Shown: one piece after another, positions 16,976 to 26,059 of the stretch
Position numbering within the stretch: the stretch's first letter is position 1
Layout of the letters: each line of letters begins with the position of its first letter
Assembly: GCF_013033355.1 (NCBI RefSeq)
Contig: NZ_WQDY01000010.1
Location: 62,001-126,000 of the forward strand
Length of the DNA: 64,000 bases
Reading direction: 5' to 3'
From: Ruegeria lacuscaerulensis
GTDB taxonomy: Bacteria > Pseudomonadota > Alphaproteobacteria > Rhodobacterales > Rhodobacteraceae
Position numbers and translations under genes: made by a program
Notes under the pieces: generated by a model
The model's database searches: none
The model's input: the letters and a program-made list of their open reading frames with translations, nothing else
Told to the model about the DNA's origin: nothing

Positions 16976-18424
16976 ATGGAAATGCCAAAGCCAAATCCCG
17001 ACATCCTGCGTCGAAAGGACGTGGTTCTGCGCCGATTGCAGCAGGTTTTGCCAGAAGATGCGGTGATCCACGACCCGGCCGAGACGCGCGCTTATGAGTG
17101 CGACGCGCTGACGGCTTATCGCTGCCCTCCGATGTTGGCGGTACTACCGTCTACGACGTCTGAGGTCTCGGACGTGCTGCGCATCTGCAATGAAGAGGGC
17201 GTGCCGGTGGTGCCGCGCGGCTCGGGCACGTCGCTCGCAGGTGGGGCGTTGCCCACGGCGGACAGCGTCATTCTTGGCATTGCCCGAATGAATGACGTTC
17301 TGGAAACCGACTATGATAACCGCTTCATCCGCGTTCAGACCGGCCGTACTAATCTGAGTGTGACCGGTGCCGTGGAAGAAGATGATTTCTTCTATGCCCC
17401 CGACCCGTCGTCGCAGCTGGCCTGTGCGATTGCGGGCAATATCGGGATGAATTCAGGTGGTGCGCATTGCCTGAAATACGGTGTGACGACGAACAACTTG
17501 CTGGGCGTCACGATGGTGATGATGGATGGCAGTGTGGTCGAAATCGGTGGCGCGCATCTGGACGCGGGCGGGCTGGACTTGCTGGGCGTGGTCTGCGGAT
17601 CCGAGGGACAGTTGGGTGTCGTGACCGAGGCGACGCTTCGCATCCTGCGCAAACCCGAAGGCGCGCGGCCCGTGCTGATGGGGTTTGATGATAACGAAGT
17701 CGCCGGGCAATGTGTTTCTGACATTATCAAATCTGGCATCCTGCCGGTGGCGATCGAGTTCATGGATACGCTGTGTATCAAGGCGTGCGAGAATTTTGCT
17801 CAGGCCGGCTACCCCGACTGCCACGCCTTGCTGATCGTCGAGGTCGAAGGCTCTGAGGCCGAAATCGACTATCAGCTGTCCAAGATCATAGAGATTGCTA
17901 AGCGTCACAACCCTGTCGAGCTGCGCGAAAGTCAGTCGGCAGAAGAAAGCGCCAAGATTTGGCTAGGGCGCAAATCGGCCTTCGGCGCGATGGGTCAGAT
18001 GAACGACTATATGTGTCTGGATGGGACCATCCCGGTCTCGGCATTGCCGCAGGTTTTGCGCCGTATCGGAGAGCTGAGCGAGGAGTATGGCCTGCCCGTG
18101 GGCAACGTGTTCCACGCGGGCGACGGCAATATGCACCCGCTGATCCTGTTCGACGCCAATAAACCCGGCGATCTTGAGAAATGCGAAGCGTTCGGGGCGG
18201 ATATCCTGAAGCTTTGCGTGGATGTCGGCGGATGTCTGACCGGCGAACATGGTGTGGGCATCGAAAAGCGGGATCTGATGTCGCATCAATACGCGCCTGC
18301 TGATCTTGAGGCGCAGATGGCTGTCAAGGATGTGTTTGATCCGAACTGGCTGTTGAACCCGGCCAAGGTGTTTCCATTGGATGTGTCTCAGCCCCGCCGC
18401 GATGCGCGGATCGCTGCAGAATAG
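16976..18424 (+). CDS. glcD: Glycolate oxidase, FAD-binding subunit GlcD
   Basis: 482-residue FAD-linked oxidase. The PCMH FAD domain shows PVVPRGSGTSLAGGALP and the pyrophosphate region with QLACAIAGNIGMNSGGAHCLKYGVTTNNLLG; the C-terminal cap ends with HAGDGNMHPLILFD and CLTGEHGVGIEKRDLM, the usual GlcD signatures. It oxidises glycolate to glyoxylate with GlcE and GlcF at the inner membrane. The ATG at 16976 follows CTGGAGGG with ideal spacing; an in-frame start at 16925 would cross the operator palindrome. Confidence 0.95.
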   Translation: MEMPKPNPDILRRKDVVLRRLQQVLPEDAVIHDPAETRAYECDALTAYRCPPMLAVLPSTTSEVSDVLRICNEEGVPVVPRGSGTSLAGGALPTADSVILGIARMNDVLETDYDNRFIRVQTGRTNLSVTGAVEEDDFFYAPDPSSQLACAIAGNIGMNSGGAHCLKYGVTTNNLLGVTMVMMDGSVVEIGGAHLDAGGLDLLGVVCGSEGQLGVVTEATLRILRKPEGARPVLMGFDDNEVAGQCVSDIIKSGILPVAIEFMDTLCIKACENFAQAGYPDCHALLIVEVEGSEAEIDYQLSKIIEIAKRHNPVELRESQSAEESAKIWLGRKSAFGAMGQMNDYMCLDGTIPVSALPQVLRRIGELSEEYGLPVGNVFHAGDGNMHPLILFDANKPGDLEKCEAFGADILKLCVDVGGCLTGEHGVGIEKRDLMSHQYAPADLEAQMAVKDVFDPNWLLNPAKVFPLDVSQPRRDARIAAE

Positions 18425-18446
18425 GCTCTAATAAAGAAGAAATGTG

Positions 18447-19547
18447 ATGAAACCCAGGACTGAGGCCGAGCTGGCCGAAACAGTAGCCGGGCTGCAGGAC
18501 CCCGTGCGAATTTCCGGTGGCGGTACCCGCGGGATCGGTGGGCCAGAGATGACCATCGAAACCGGCGGACTTAGCGGGATCACCCTGTACGAACCGGGCG
18601 CGCTGACGATTGTGGCGCAAGCCGGCACCCCCGTGGCCGAGATCGAGGCGGCGTTGGAGGCCGAAGGGCAGCAACTGGCGTTTGAGCCGATGGATCATCG
18701 CGGTCTGTTGGGTACGAATGGTGCACCGACCATTGGCGGTGTCGTGGCCGCCAATATCTCGGGCCCGCGCCGCATTCAGGCCGGGGCATGTCGCGATTTC
18801 TTGCTGGGTGTGCGCTATGTCGATGGCAAGGGCCAAGTGGTCAAGAATGGCGGGCGGGTGATGAAGAACGTCACCGGCTATGATCTGGTCAAGCTGATGG
18901 GCGGGTCGTGGGGCACATTGGGTGTGTTGACCGAAGTTTCGCTGAAAGTGCTGCCCAAGCCACAGGCGGTGGCGACGTTGGCAGTGCGAGTTGCGGATGG
19001 ATCCCGTGCGGTGGGGGCATTGTCTGCGGCCTTGAAATCCCCTTTCGAGGTCTCGGGTGCGGCCTTTGATCCGCAAGACGGTCATGCTTTGCTTAGAATT
19101 GAGGGTTTCGCTGACTCAGTGGCGTATCGCGTTGGGCAGTTAAAGTCGGTTTTGGCGGAATACGGGGATGTCGCGGAGCGCGACGGTTCGGCCGAGATTT
19201 GGCAGGCCATTCGGGACGTATCGGTGTTTCACGGGCATGAAGGAGATGTATGGCGGATCTCGGTCAAACCCTCAGATGCGCCTGGGATTGCGGCGCGGCT
19301 TGGGGCGGATCAGACTCTGTTCGATTGGGGCGGCGGGCTGATCTGGGCGCTGGTGCGCAAAGGGGACGACCTGCGGGCACGTCTTGGGGCATTTGACGGC
19401 CACGCGACCCTGGTCAGGGCAGCGGCCGAAACGGTTGAGGCCCTGGGGCGGTTCCAGCCGGAAAGTGCCGGGATTCAGGCTCTGACACAGGGCATTCGTC
19501 AGCGTTTCGACCCGCGCGGGTTGTTCAATCCGGGATTGATGGGGTAG
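18447..19547 (+). CDS. glcE: Glycolate oxidase subunit GlcE
   Basis: 366-residue FAD-binding subunit related to GlcD but shorter. The FAD segment appears as VRISGGGTRGIGG, GTNGAPTIGGVVAANISGPRR and GACRDFLLGVRYVDGKG, with MKNVTGYDLVKLMGGSWGTLGV typical of GlcE. The C-terminal IRQRFDPRGLFNPG is the conserved end of the family. It begins 22 bases after glcD; the ATG at 18447 is preferred over a GTG one codon earlier because of AAGAAGA spacing. It acts with GlcD and GlcF in the membrane complex. Confidence 0.94.
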   Translation: MKPRTEAELAETVAGLQDPVRISGGGTRGIGGPEMTIETGGLSGITLYEPGALTIVAQAGTPVAEIEAALEAEGQQLAFEPMDHRGLLGTNGAPTIGGVVAANISGPRRIQAGACRDFLLGVRYVDGKGQVVKNGGRVMKNVTGYDLVKLMGGSWGTLGVLTEVSLKVLPKPQAVATLAVRVADGSRAVGALSAALKSPFEVSGAAFDPQDGHALLRIEGFADSVAYRVGQLKSVLAEYGDVAERDGSAEIWQAIRDVSVFHGHEGDVWRISVKPSDAPGIAARLGADQTLFDWGGGLIWALVRKGDDLRARLGAFDGHATLVRAAAETVEALGRFQPESAGIQALTQGIRQRFDPRGLFNPGLMG

Positions 19548-19551
19548 GCCG

Positions 19552-20874
19552 ATGCAGACGACATTCACCGAAAAACAACTGCAAGACCCGGCGATCCAGC
19601 GCTCGAACCAGATTCTGCGCAGTTGTGTGCATTGCGGCTTTTGCACCGCCACATGCCCCACCTATCAGGTGCTGGGCGACGAGTTGGACAGCCCCCGCGG
19701 GCGCATTTACCTGATCAAGGATATGCTGGAGAACGAGCGTGTACCGGATGAAAAAACGGTTAAACATATCGACCGCTGCCTGTCCTGTCTGGCCTGCATG
19801 ACCACCTGTCCATCCGGTGTGCATTACATGCATTTGGTCGATCACGCGCGCGAATATATCGAGCAGAAGTACAAACGTCCCTTCACTGACCGCGCCTTAC
19901 GCTGGGTGCTGGCGCAGATCCTGCCTTATCCGATGCGGTTCCGCTGGGCTTTGATCGGGGCTAAACTGGGCCGTCCGTTCAAATTCCTGATGCCGGATGC
20001 GCGGTTGCGGGCGATGCTGGATATGGCGCCAAAACATATCCCTCCGGTCAGTCGCAATGATGATCCGCAAAGCTTTGCGCCCAAGGGTGCGCGCAAAAAG
20101 CGTGTGGCGCTGATGACGGGATGCGCTCAGAAGGCGCTGAACACTGATATAAACGATGCCACCATCCGCCTGCTGACCCGGCTGGGGTGTGAGGTTGTCG
20201 TAGCCGAGGGCGCGGGTTGTTGTGGGGCGCTGACGCATCACATGGGCAAGTCCGATGACAGCCACAAAGCGGCCGCTGCCAATATCCGCGCTTGGGTGGC
20301 CGAGATGGACGGGGACGGGTTGGATGCCATCGTCATCAACACTTCGGGTTGTGGGACGACCGTGAAGGATTACGGGCATATGTTCCGCAATGACGCCTTG
20401 GCCAAGGACGCGGCGCGAGTGTCGGATATCGCCATGGACATCAGCGAGGTGCTGATGCAGTTGGACCTGTCTGAAGGCGCAGAAAAGGGCATGACCGTCG
20501 CCTACCACGCGGCCTGTTCGCTGCAGCATGGTCAAAAGATCAAGACCTATCCAAAGGATCTGCTGAAACGCGCGGGTTTTTCAGTGGTTGAACCCGCCGA
20601 CAGCCATCTGTGTTGCGGCAGCGCGGGTACGTACAATCTGATGCAGCCCGAAATCTCGGGCAAGCTGAAACAACGCAAGGTTAGAACGTTGGAGGCCAAG
20701 AACCCCGACGTTATTGCCGCAGGCAATATCGGATGTATGATGCAATTAGGGTCGGCCACCGAGGTTCCGATTCTGCATACGGTCGAACTGCTTGATTGGG
20801 CGACCGGAGGTCCGCTGCCGCGGGCTATGCAGCAGGACCGCAGGCAAGACCGAGAGGTGCCGATCTTAAGGTAG
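19552..20874 (+). CDS. glcF: Glycolate oxidase iron-sulfur subunit GlcF
   Basis: 440 residues. Two ferredoxin-type [4Fe-4S] motifs lie near the N-terminus (SCVHCGFCTATCPTY and RCLSCLACMTTCPSG), followed by two CCG domains with GAGCCGALTHHMG and LCCGSAGTYNLMQP, the composition of GlcF. It should pass electrons from GlcD/GlcE flavin to the quinone pool. Only four bases separate it from glcE. The last 25 residues are charged and poorly conserved in character. No terminator is obvious after it. Confidence 0.95.
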   Translation: MQTTFTEKQLQDPAIQRSNQILRSCVHCGFCTATCPTYQVLGDELDSPRGRIYLIKDMLENERVPDEKTVKHIDRCLSCLACMTTCPSGVHYMHLVDHAREYIEQKYKRPFTDRALRWVLAQILPYPMRFRWALIGAKLGRPFKFLMPDARLRAMLDMAPKHIPPVSRNDDPQSFAPKGARKKRVALMTGCAQKALNTDINDATIRLLTRLGCEVVVAEGAGCCGALTHHMGKSDDSHKAAAANIRAWVAEMDGDGLDAIVINTSGCGTTVKDYGHMFRNDALAKDAARVSDIAMDISEVLMQLDLSEGAEKGMTVAYHAACSLQHGQKIKTYPKDLLKRAGFSVVEPADSHLCCGSAGTYNLMQPEISGKLKQRKVRTLEAKNPDVIAAGNIGCMMQLGSATEVPILHTVELLDWATGGPLPRAMQQDRRQDREVPILR

Positions 20875-20992
20875 GTATCTGATGCGGCAGTGCTAGACTG
20901 TCGCGATCGGATTCAACCCGACAAGCAAGCGCCCTAATTTCGCCCCACGTGGCGCGTAGGAGGAAACGTACCAAGCAACGTCGGAGAAGCGC

Positions 20993-21784
20993 TTGCGACA
21001 CTGGTTGAAGGTTCTGACACTGGCTTTGATGCCGATGGCTGCGATGGCGCAGGATTCCAGGTTGAAAAGCCTGGATACGACTGATGCGGGCCGCGCTTGG
21101 ATGGCGGTTGGACGCTTGGATATTGGCGGAACGGGGTTCTGTACAGGCACGTTGATCTCTCCGACGCTGGTCCTGACGGCCGCGCATTGCCTGTTTGACA
21201 AAGCCACAGGTCAGCGTGTGGATTTGTCTGATGTCGAGTTTCTGGCCGCATGGCGACTTGGGCGCGCATCTGCCTATCGCGCCGCGCGTCGAGCGGTTGT
21301 GCATCCGAAATACCAGTATGGCGAAGATGCGACCGCAGCCCGCATCGGCAGTGACATTGCGCTGATCGAGTTGTGGCAACCGATCCGAAACACAACGGTC
21401 ATTCCTTTTGAAACAGGTGATCGCCCTGCCCGAGGCGAAGAGGTTGGTGTCGTATCCTACGCGCGAGACAGGGCCGAAGCTCCGGCTCTGCAAGAGGTGT
21501 GCTCAGTCATGAGCCGCAGGTCCGACGTTCTTGTCATGTCTTGTGACGTAGAGTTCGGGTCCTCTGGTGCGCCAGTATTTTCCTTCGAGGGTGATCGCCC
21601 TCGCATTGTGTCCGTGGTCGCCGCAAAGGCAGAATTTGACGGACAGCGCGTGGCGGTCGGAACAACGGTCGAAGATTCTCTGACCATTCTGCAAAGGGAA
21701 TTGTCGGCGGGGCGTGGCTTTATCGCCAAGACCCCGCAGGGCGCCGCGCGAAATAATGTTGGCGCAAGGTTCGTCAAACCATGA
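20993..21784 (+). CDS. Secreted trypsin-like serine protease, copy 1
   Basis: 263 residues with a signal peptide (MRHWLKVLTLALMPMAAMA) and a chymotrypsin-fold (S1) domain. The catalytic triad is readable: His65 in LTAAHC, Asp121 in SDIALIEL and Ser191 in FGSSGAPV, with cysteines C50/C66 and C170/C184 placed for disulfides. The start is a TTG at 20993 behind GGAGAAG. Its stop overlaps the start of copy 2 by four bases. The specificity pocket cannot be assigned by eye; the C-terminus has the short motif NNVGARFV, echoed in copy 2. It probably acts in the periplasm or outside. Confidence 0.85.
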   Translation: MRHWLKVLTLALMPMAAMAQDSRLKSLDTTDAGRAWMAVGRLDIGGTGFCTGTLISPTLVLTAAHCLFDKATGQRVDLSDVEFLAAWRLGRASAYRAARRAVVHPKYQYGEDATAARIGSDIALIELWQPIRNTTVIPFETGDRPARGEEVGVVSYARDRAEAPALQEVCSVMSRRSDVLVMSCDVEFGSSGAPVFSFEGDRPRIVSVVAAKAEFDGQRVAVGTTVEDSLTILQRELSAGRGFIAKTPQGAARNNVGARFVKP

Positions 21785-22593
21785 TCCGTGCATTGCTGAC
21801 TGCTTTATGCCTTATCGGCCTAGCGACCGCATCTTTTGCGCAGAGCGCAAAGCGAAAGCTGACCGACCGGGATGATCTTTACGGTTGGGAGGCTGTGGGG
21901 CGTCTGGATATCGGCAACCGAGGGTTTTGCACCGGCACTCTGATCGCGCAGGATATTGTCCTGACCGCTGCCCATTGTGCGCTGGATCGGGGAACCGGGC
22001 AATTATATGCACCCGGCCAGTTAACATTTCGGGCTGGGCTGAGCGATGGTGAGGCACTGGCCGAGCGCAAAGTCGAACAGATCGCCATTCATCCCGACTA
22101 TACCAAGCACGGTGGGCTATCGGCCGAGGCTGTTCGGATTGACGTTGCGCTGATGCGGCTGGATCAGCCGATCCCGTATTCGGTGGCCAATCCTTTCGCC
22201 CTGCACAGCGGGCGCGTTTTGGGCAATGAGGTCAGCCTTGCTTCGTACGGGCGCGGCCGGTCCGAGGCGATAACGCGGGAACGCTCTTGTCGTATTCTGC
22301 AACGCCATCAGGGATTGATCACGTTCAATTGCGATATAACCTTTGGGTCGTCCGGTTCGGCCTTGCTGGCCCGGAGCGGGTCACGCTGGCAGATTCTCTC
22401 CGTCGTATCCGCGGTCGGTAGCGACGGGCGGCAAAAGGTCGGGTTCGGGATGGAATTGTCCGGAATAGTGTCGGAATTGAAGGCCGCGCTGCGTCGGGAC
22501 GCGCCGCAACCCAAAGCCGAGATCCGACGCTTGCAGGTCGGTTCGGGCAAGTCCAATTCCGGCGCGAAATTCATCAGCTCGGGCGGGGGTTGA
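21781..22593 (+). CDS. Secreted trypsin-like serine protease, copy 2
   Basis: 270 residues with signal peptide (MIRALLTALCLIGLATASFA). The S1 triad sits at exactly the same residue numbers as in copy 1: His65 (LTAAHC), Asp121 (IDVALMRL) and Ser191 (FGSSGSAL), and the blocks AVGRLDIG..GFCTGTLI are shared, so the two arose by tandem duplication. Ser191 is followed by GSAL rather than GAPV. The C-terminal SNSGAKFI repeats the tail motif of copy 1. The ATGA overlap makes the pair a coupled two-gene operon. Targets are unknown. Confidence 0.85.
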   Translation: MIRALLTALCLIGLATASFAQSAKRKLTDRDDLYGWEAVGRLDIGNRGFCTGTLIAQDIVLTAAHCALDRGTGQLYAPGQLTFRAGLSDGEALAERKVEQIAIHPDYTKHGGLSAEAVRIDVALMRLDQPIPYSVANPFALHSGRVLGNEVSLASYGRGRSEAITRERSCRILQRHQGLITFNCDITFGSSGSALLARSGSRWQILSVVSAVGSDGRQKVGFGMELSGIVSELKAALRRDAPQPKAEIRRLQVGSGKSNSGAKFISSGGG

Positions 22594-22617
22594 ACTCGGT
22601 CAAATCGTTACCCATCT
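22589..22617 (+). promoter_or_regulatory. RpoH-like heat-shock promoter of the Hsp20 gene
   Basis: GTTGAA is followed after exactly 17 bases by CCATCT, close to the alphaproteobacterial heat-shock pattern CTTGAA-N17-CCANAT. It lies about 97 bases before the start codon of a small heat-shock gene, the expected kind of target. Confidence 0.45.
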
Positions 22618-22713
22618 CAACTGTATTGGGTCGCCAATGATGGGGCCTGACACAGCAAACGCCCGTCCAAACCGGAGGGCATATCGTAGATCGCTCAGAT
22701 GAGGATACACCAC

Positions 22714-23181
22714 ATGCGTAGTTTTGATTTTGCACCGCTTCACCGCGCCACCATTGGTTTCGACCAGATCGCCGACATGATGGATCGCGTTCTGACCAAT
22801 GACGTGGCTCAGCCCAGCTATCCGCCCTACAACATCGAAAAAACCGATGCCGACACCTATCGGATTTCCGTCGCTGTCGCCGGTTTCGCCGAGGCCGATC
22901 TGTCGGTCGAAGTAAAAGAAAACGCCCTGATCGTGGCCGGCAAGAAAGCTGCCGGGGACAAGGACCGTTCCTACCTGCACCGTGGCATTGCCACCCGTGC
23001 GTTCGAGCGCCGCTTTGCGCTGGCCGACCACGTCCGCGTGACTGGTGCCAGCCATGAGAACGGGATGCTGAACATCGACCTCAAGCGCGAGGTGCCCGAA
23101 GCGCTGAAACCGCGCCGGATTCAGATTTCGTCTGGTCAGGCCATCCAAAAGGACGTGGTTGACGCCAAAGCCGTGAACTAA
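22714..23181 (+). CDS. Small heat shock protein, Hsp20/IbpA family
   Basis: 155 residues. The N-terminal RSFDFAPLHRATIGFDQIADMMDRVL matches the IbpA-type start, and the alpha-crystallin domain runs from YPPYNIEKTDADTYRISVAVAGF to GMLNIDLKREVPEALKPRRIQI, including the conserved A-x-x-x-n-GmL-like GASHENGML. It is an ATP-independent holdase that keeps aggregating proteins refoldable. I chose the ATG at 22714 with GAGGA eight bases upstream, rather than 22699. A sigma-32-like promoter precedes it and a hairpin terminator follows. Confidence 0.94.
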   Translation: MRSFDFAPLHRATIGFDQIADMMDRVLTNDVAQPSYPPYNIEKTDADTYRISVAVAGFAEADLSVEVKENALIVAGKKAAGDKDRSYLHRGIATRAFERRFALADHVRVTGASHENGMLNIDLKREVPEALKPRRIQISSGQAIQKDVVDAKAVN

Positions 23182-23232
23182 GGCCGTCCGACCACCGCGA
23201 TAGTCCTGCCTCTCGGGGTTATCGCAGACTGC

Positions 23233-23268
23233 ACGCCCCGCGTTCCTCCAGACGCGGGGCGTTGTTCC
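23233..23268 (+). terminator. Terminator after the Hsp20 gene
   Basis: ACGCCCCGCGT and ACGCGGGGCGT form an 11-pair perfect stem (23233-23243, 23252-23262) with an 8-base loop, followed by TGTTCC. The T-tract is short, but the stem is very stable. Confidence 0.7.
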
Positions 23269-23436
23269 CCAAACCAATATCTATCCTACGCAATAGTGCA
23301 GAGGTTGAATGTTCAACGAGCTACTTGAACCCAGCCATCTTGATCTGGGTCAGTCCCGTGGTGCGTAGGGATTCGTTGGGACTTACATGACCAAAAGTAA
23401 GGACAACTGAGTGCGAGTGAATGGAAGGAATCTGAA

Positions 23437-23679
23437 ATGAAGAAAGTAACTATATCTTGCCTGCTTGTGGGCACGCTTGCTTTGGCGGCGTGCGGGGCGC
23501 CAACGACGCCAACACAGGCCCAGGTCCAACACGATGCGCGTTGCGCAGCAGGTATTTTGGGCGGCGCGGCTCTTGGTGGCGTTGTCGGTAATCGCTTTGG
23601 CGGCGGATCAGGCCAAACACTGGCGACTGCGGCAGGTGCTGGACTTGGAATGTATGCAGGTCAGTCGGCTTGCAACTGA
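23437..23679 (+). CDS. Small glycine-zipper lipoprotein
   Basis: 80 residues with a lipoprotein signal peptide ending in LALAAC-G (lipobox LAAC) and a glycine-zipper stretch AGILGGAALGGVVGNRFGGGSGQTLATAAGAGLGMYAG. Such proteins insert a paired glycine-rich helix in the membrane; many are outer-membrane or periplasmic surface lipoproteins of stress regulons. Cysteines at the lipid site, in RCAAG and near the end (SACN) are notable. It follows AAGGAATCTGAA. The preceding 150 bases hold a short ACCCAG/CTGGGT hairpin (23329-23350) but no gene. Confidence 0.75.
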   Translation: MKKVTISCLLVGTLALAACGAPTTPTQAQVQHDARCAAGILGGAALGGVVGNRFGGGSGQTLATAAGAGLGMYAGQSACN

Positions 23680-23705
23680 CTAAGAGTTACATGCTGAAAA
23701 GTTTA

Positions 23706-23730
23706 GCGCCGCGCAGGTAATGCGCGGCGC
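23706..23730. terminator. Bidirectional hairpin between convergent genes
   Basis: GCGCCGCGCA and TGCGCGGCGC form a perfect 10-pair stem with a GGTAA loop between the glycine-zipper gene and the phytase-like gene, which are convergent. Confidence 0.75.
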
Positions 23731-23752
23731 CAATAGTTTCGGAAGATGTGCT

Positions 23753-25936
23753 TCAGTTCCCAGCCGTCACCGATCCGATCGACCAGAACATCGTCTCGCC
23801 CGAGGCATCGTCGACGCCGTCATTGTCGGTCATCACAAACGCCTCGCCCGAGGGTAGGATGGCAAGACCTTCGATCTTGTCCAGAACATAGCCTCCGGTC
23901 GACGTCAGATCAGGCAGCAGGTCGCGGACCTCTTCCTTGTTGACCACGGGCAGGGGGCCGCCCAGCGGGGCAGGGGTCATTTCCGACAGTGGGACGCGGT
24001 AGACCTTTTTGGTCACGGCGCGATGGTCGTGCTGGTTGTCGCGCTCGATCACATAGACATGGTCGCCGAAGGCCACGATTTCCGACAGGCCGACCCAACC
24101 GGTATCCGGGTCCGCTTTGGGGTAGTGAACCGCGCCCCATTCCTTGGTCTCAAGGTTATAGGCCACCAGTTTCACGTGGTTTTCCGGGTCGTCCTTCCAT
24201 TCACGCTGAACAGCCATCCACAGAGTGTCACCGACGCGGGTGATGCCCTCGAAGCCAAAGCGTTTCTCGACCGCCATCAACTCGGCAGGCAAGCCGATCT
24301 CGCCTTTGCGATCCTTGATCTTGCCCTTTGCTGAAACGTGGTAGATCGCGTGCGGGATCACACGGTCAGTGCGACCTTCGGATGCGACGTAGAAGCCACC
24401 CTTGCCGTCCAGCGTGATGCCCTCAAGGTCCAGCTTCTGCGCTGGGTTGCCATCCTGACGGTGGATGCGGATCACGTCCACGATGCGGGCGGGTTGCTGG
24501 CTGGGATCGATCTTGAAGATCGACGGCTGGAAGCCGTAGAAGCTGTCATTGACCGCGTAGATCATGCCGTCTTCATCCGCGACCAGACCGGACAGCGCAC
24601 CCCATCCAATCAGCTCATCGGCGCCTTCTGATGTCAGGTGCGGATAGGCGGCGGGCGCATCCTGATATTCGAAGATCGACACATGTGCACGCGGCCCACC
24701 ATCTTCGATCAGGTCTTTTTCATTGGCCGAGATCAGCAGGTTCCGCTCGGGGATTGCCACATAGCCTTCCGGACCAACGCCCGAGGGCAGCAGTTGTTTC
24801 AGAACCGGGCTCGCAGGGTCGGTGGCGTCATAGACCCCCACGACCGAGGCGCGCTCGGCTCCCACAAAGATCATCGGAGTACCGCCAAAGGTGGCTGCGG
24901 TCACGCTTTCCGGCTCGACCCCTTTGCTGTCCGAGCGTTTGTCAGGGTAGTGGCCAATCTGAATGATGGCCTTTTCGAAATCGGTGCCGTTTTCGTAAAC
25001 AACGGTCCCGTCCTTGTGGAAGATCGTCCAGCCGCGCGAGCCACCTTCGTAGTCGCCTTCGTTGGCGGTGGCGAAGTGGTTGTCGTCGATCCATTTCACC
25101 GCGTCGGGTTCACGCAGGCGGCCCGGCTGGCTTTCGGTGAAGATCAGCGCGCCGCGCTCATCGGTGGCGTCGATGCCTTCCAGATCCACGCTGCCGGCCG
25201 AGAAATGGCTGATCACGGTGCCGTCTTTGGCAACAACCGCGATGTGGTTGTTTTCCTGCAGGGTGACGACCGTTTCGCCAAGGCCGTTGATATCCACGAA
25301 CTCGGGCTCGGGATCGGTGGGCGCAACCTCGGCCAGGCCGGTTAGCGAGGCCATTTTCATGCCTGCGCAATCCAGCGCGCCATCTTTTAGCGGCACCAGC
25401 GCCAGCTCACCTGCGGGCAGCTGCGGGATGATGCCATCGTTGAGGTCTTCGTCCCGCTCATTTTCTATCGCCACAGCAACAAAGCTGGCATCGGGAGCGA
25501 TGGCGACGCTGTCTGGCTGACCGCCCAGATCACAGGCGCCGGTCTGCGCCTTTCCCGCGATATCGACCGATATAAGTTTGCCCGACGGGGCGGTATAGCT
25601 GTCCGAAGTGTTCACGCCAACAAAAGCATTTGCGCCAACGATCCCGACTGAGGTTGGCTCGCCACCAACCTCCATCGCACCCAAGGGCGCAGGGTTCGCG
25701 GGATCGGTGATGTCGACCATGCCGATCACGCCCAGCGGGCTGTCGGTGTAGACCAGCGTCATGCCATCTGCGGTCGCCGCGATGATCTCGGGCGAGGTTT
25801 CGCGGGTGGTGTCCGCGCCTTCGGCCATGTTTTTCACTACGGGGAAGGAAGCAATTCGGTTGAAATTCATCTCTGCCAAGGCCTGACCAGCAGTCAGAGC
25901 AAGGGCAGATGTCAGGCAGACAGTGCGCAACGACAT
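23753..25936 (-). CDS. Exported phytase-like esterase with beta-propeller region
   Basis: 727 residues with signal peptide (MSLRTVCLTSALALTAGQALA). Residues about 25-420 hold repeated blades of beta-propeller type (TLVYTDSPLGVIGMVDITDPANPAP, FVGVNTSDSYTAPSGKLISVD), and the C-terminal 300 residues match the esterase-like activity of phytase domain: LDLEGITLDGKGGFYVASEGR, GFEGITRVGDTLWMAVQRE, GLAILPSGEAFVMTDNDG. A periplasmic phosphoester or esterase role is likely; the substrate is unknown. The ATG at 25936 after GAGGAAA begins the signal peptide; the upstream extension to 26035 is not coding-like. Confidence 0.83.
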   Translation of the reverse strand: MSLRTVCLTSALALTAGQALAEMNFNRIASFPVVKNMAEGADTTRETSPEIIAATADGMTLVYTDSPLGVIGMVDITDPANPAPLGAMEVGGEPTSVGIVGANAFVGVNTSDSYTAPSGKLISVDIAGKAQTGACDLGGQPDSVAIAPDASFVAVAIENERDEDLNDGIIPQLPAGELALVPLKDGALDCAGMKMASLTGLAEVAPTDPEPEFVDINGLGETVVTLQENNHIAVVAKDGTVISHFSAGSVDLEGIDATDERGALIFTESQPGRLREPDAVKWIDDNHFATANEGDYEGGSRGWTIFHKDGTVVYENGTDFEKAIIQIGHYPDKRSDSKGVEPESVTAATFGGTPMIFVGAERASVVGVYDATDPASPVLKQLLPSGVGPEGYVAIPERNLLISANEKDLIEDGGPRAHVSIFEYQDAPAAYPHLTSEGADELIGWGALSGLVADEDGMIYAVNDSFYGFQPSIFKIDPSQQPARIVDVIRIHRQDGNPAQKLDLEGITLDGKGGFYVASEGRTDRVIPHAIYHVSAKGKIKDRKGEIGLPAELMAVEKRFGFEGITRVGDTLWMAVQREWKDDPENHVKLVAYNLETKEWGAVHYPKADPDTGWVGLSEIVAFGDHVYVIERDNQHDHRAVTKKVYRVPLSEMTPAPLGGPLPVVNKEEVRDLLPDLTSTGGYVLDKIEGLAILPSGEAFVMTDNDGVDDASGETMFWSIGSVTAGN

Positions 25937-26027
25937 CGGTGGGTTTCCTCTTTTCACTCGGATGCGAGGGGGATGGACCGGGATCGTTGCGGTGTTGTGA
26001 CAGTTTGGCTTCAGTTTTGTGACAAAC

Positions 26028-26053
26028 GCGGCCACTACCGGGGCAGTGGCCGC
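26028..26053 (-). terminator. Terminator of gabD
   Basis: GCGGCCACT and AGTGGCCGC (26028-26036, 26045-26053) form a perfect 9-pair stem with an 8-base loop, 7 bases after the gabD stop, followed on the minus strand by GTTTGTC. It also separates gabD from the phytase-like gene. Confidence 0.75.
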
Positions 26054-26059
26054 GAAGAG

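Noticed and set aside
23281-23436. Small structured RNA between the Hsp20 and glycine-zipper genes
   Set aside because: Short hairpins (TTGAA/TTCAA, ACCCAG/CTGGGT, GTCCC/GGGAC) can be drawn, but no terminator or recognisable RNA family supports an independent RNA gene.
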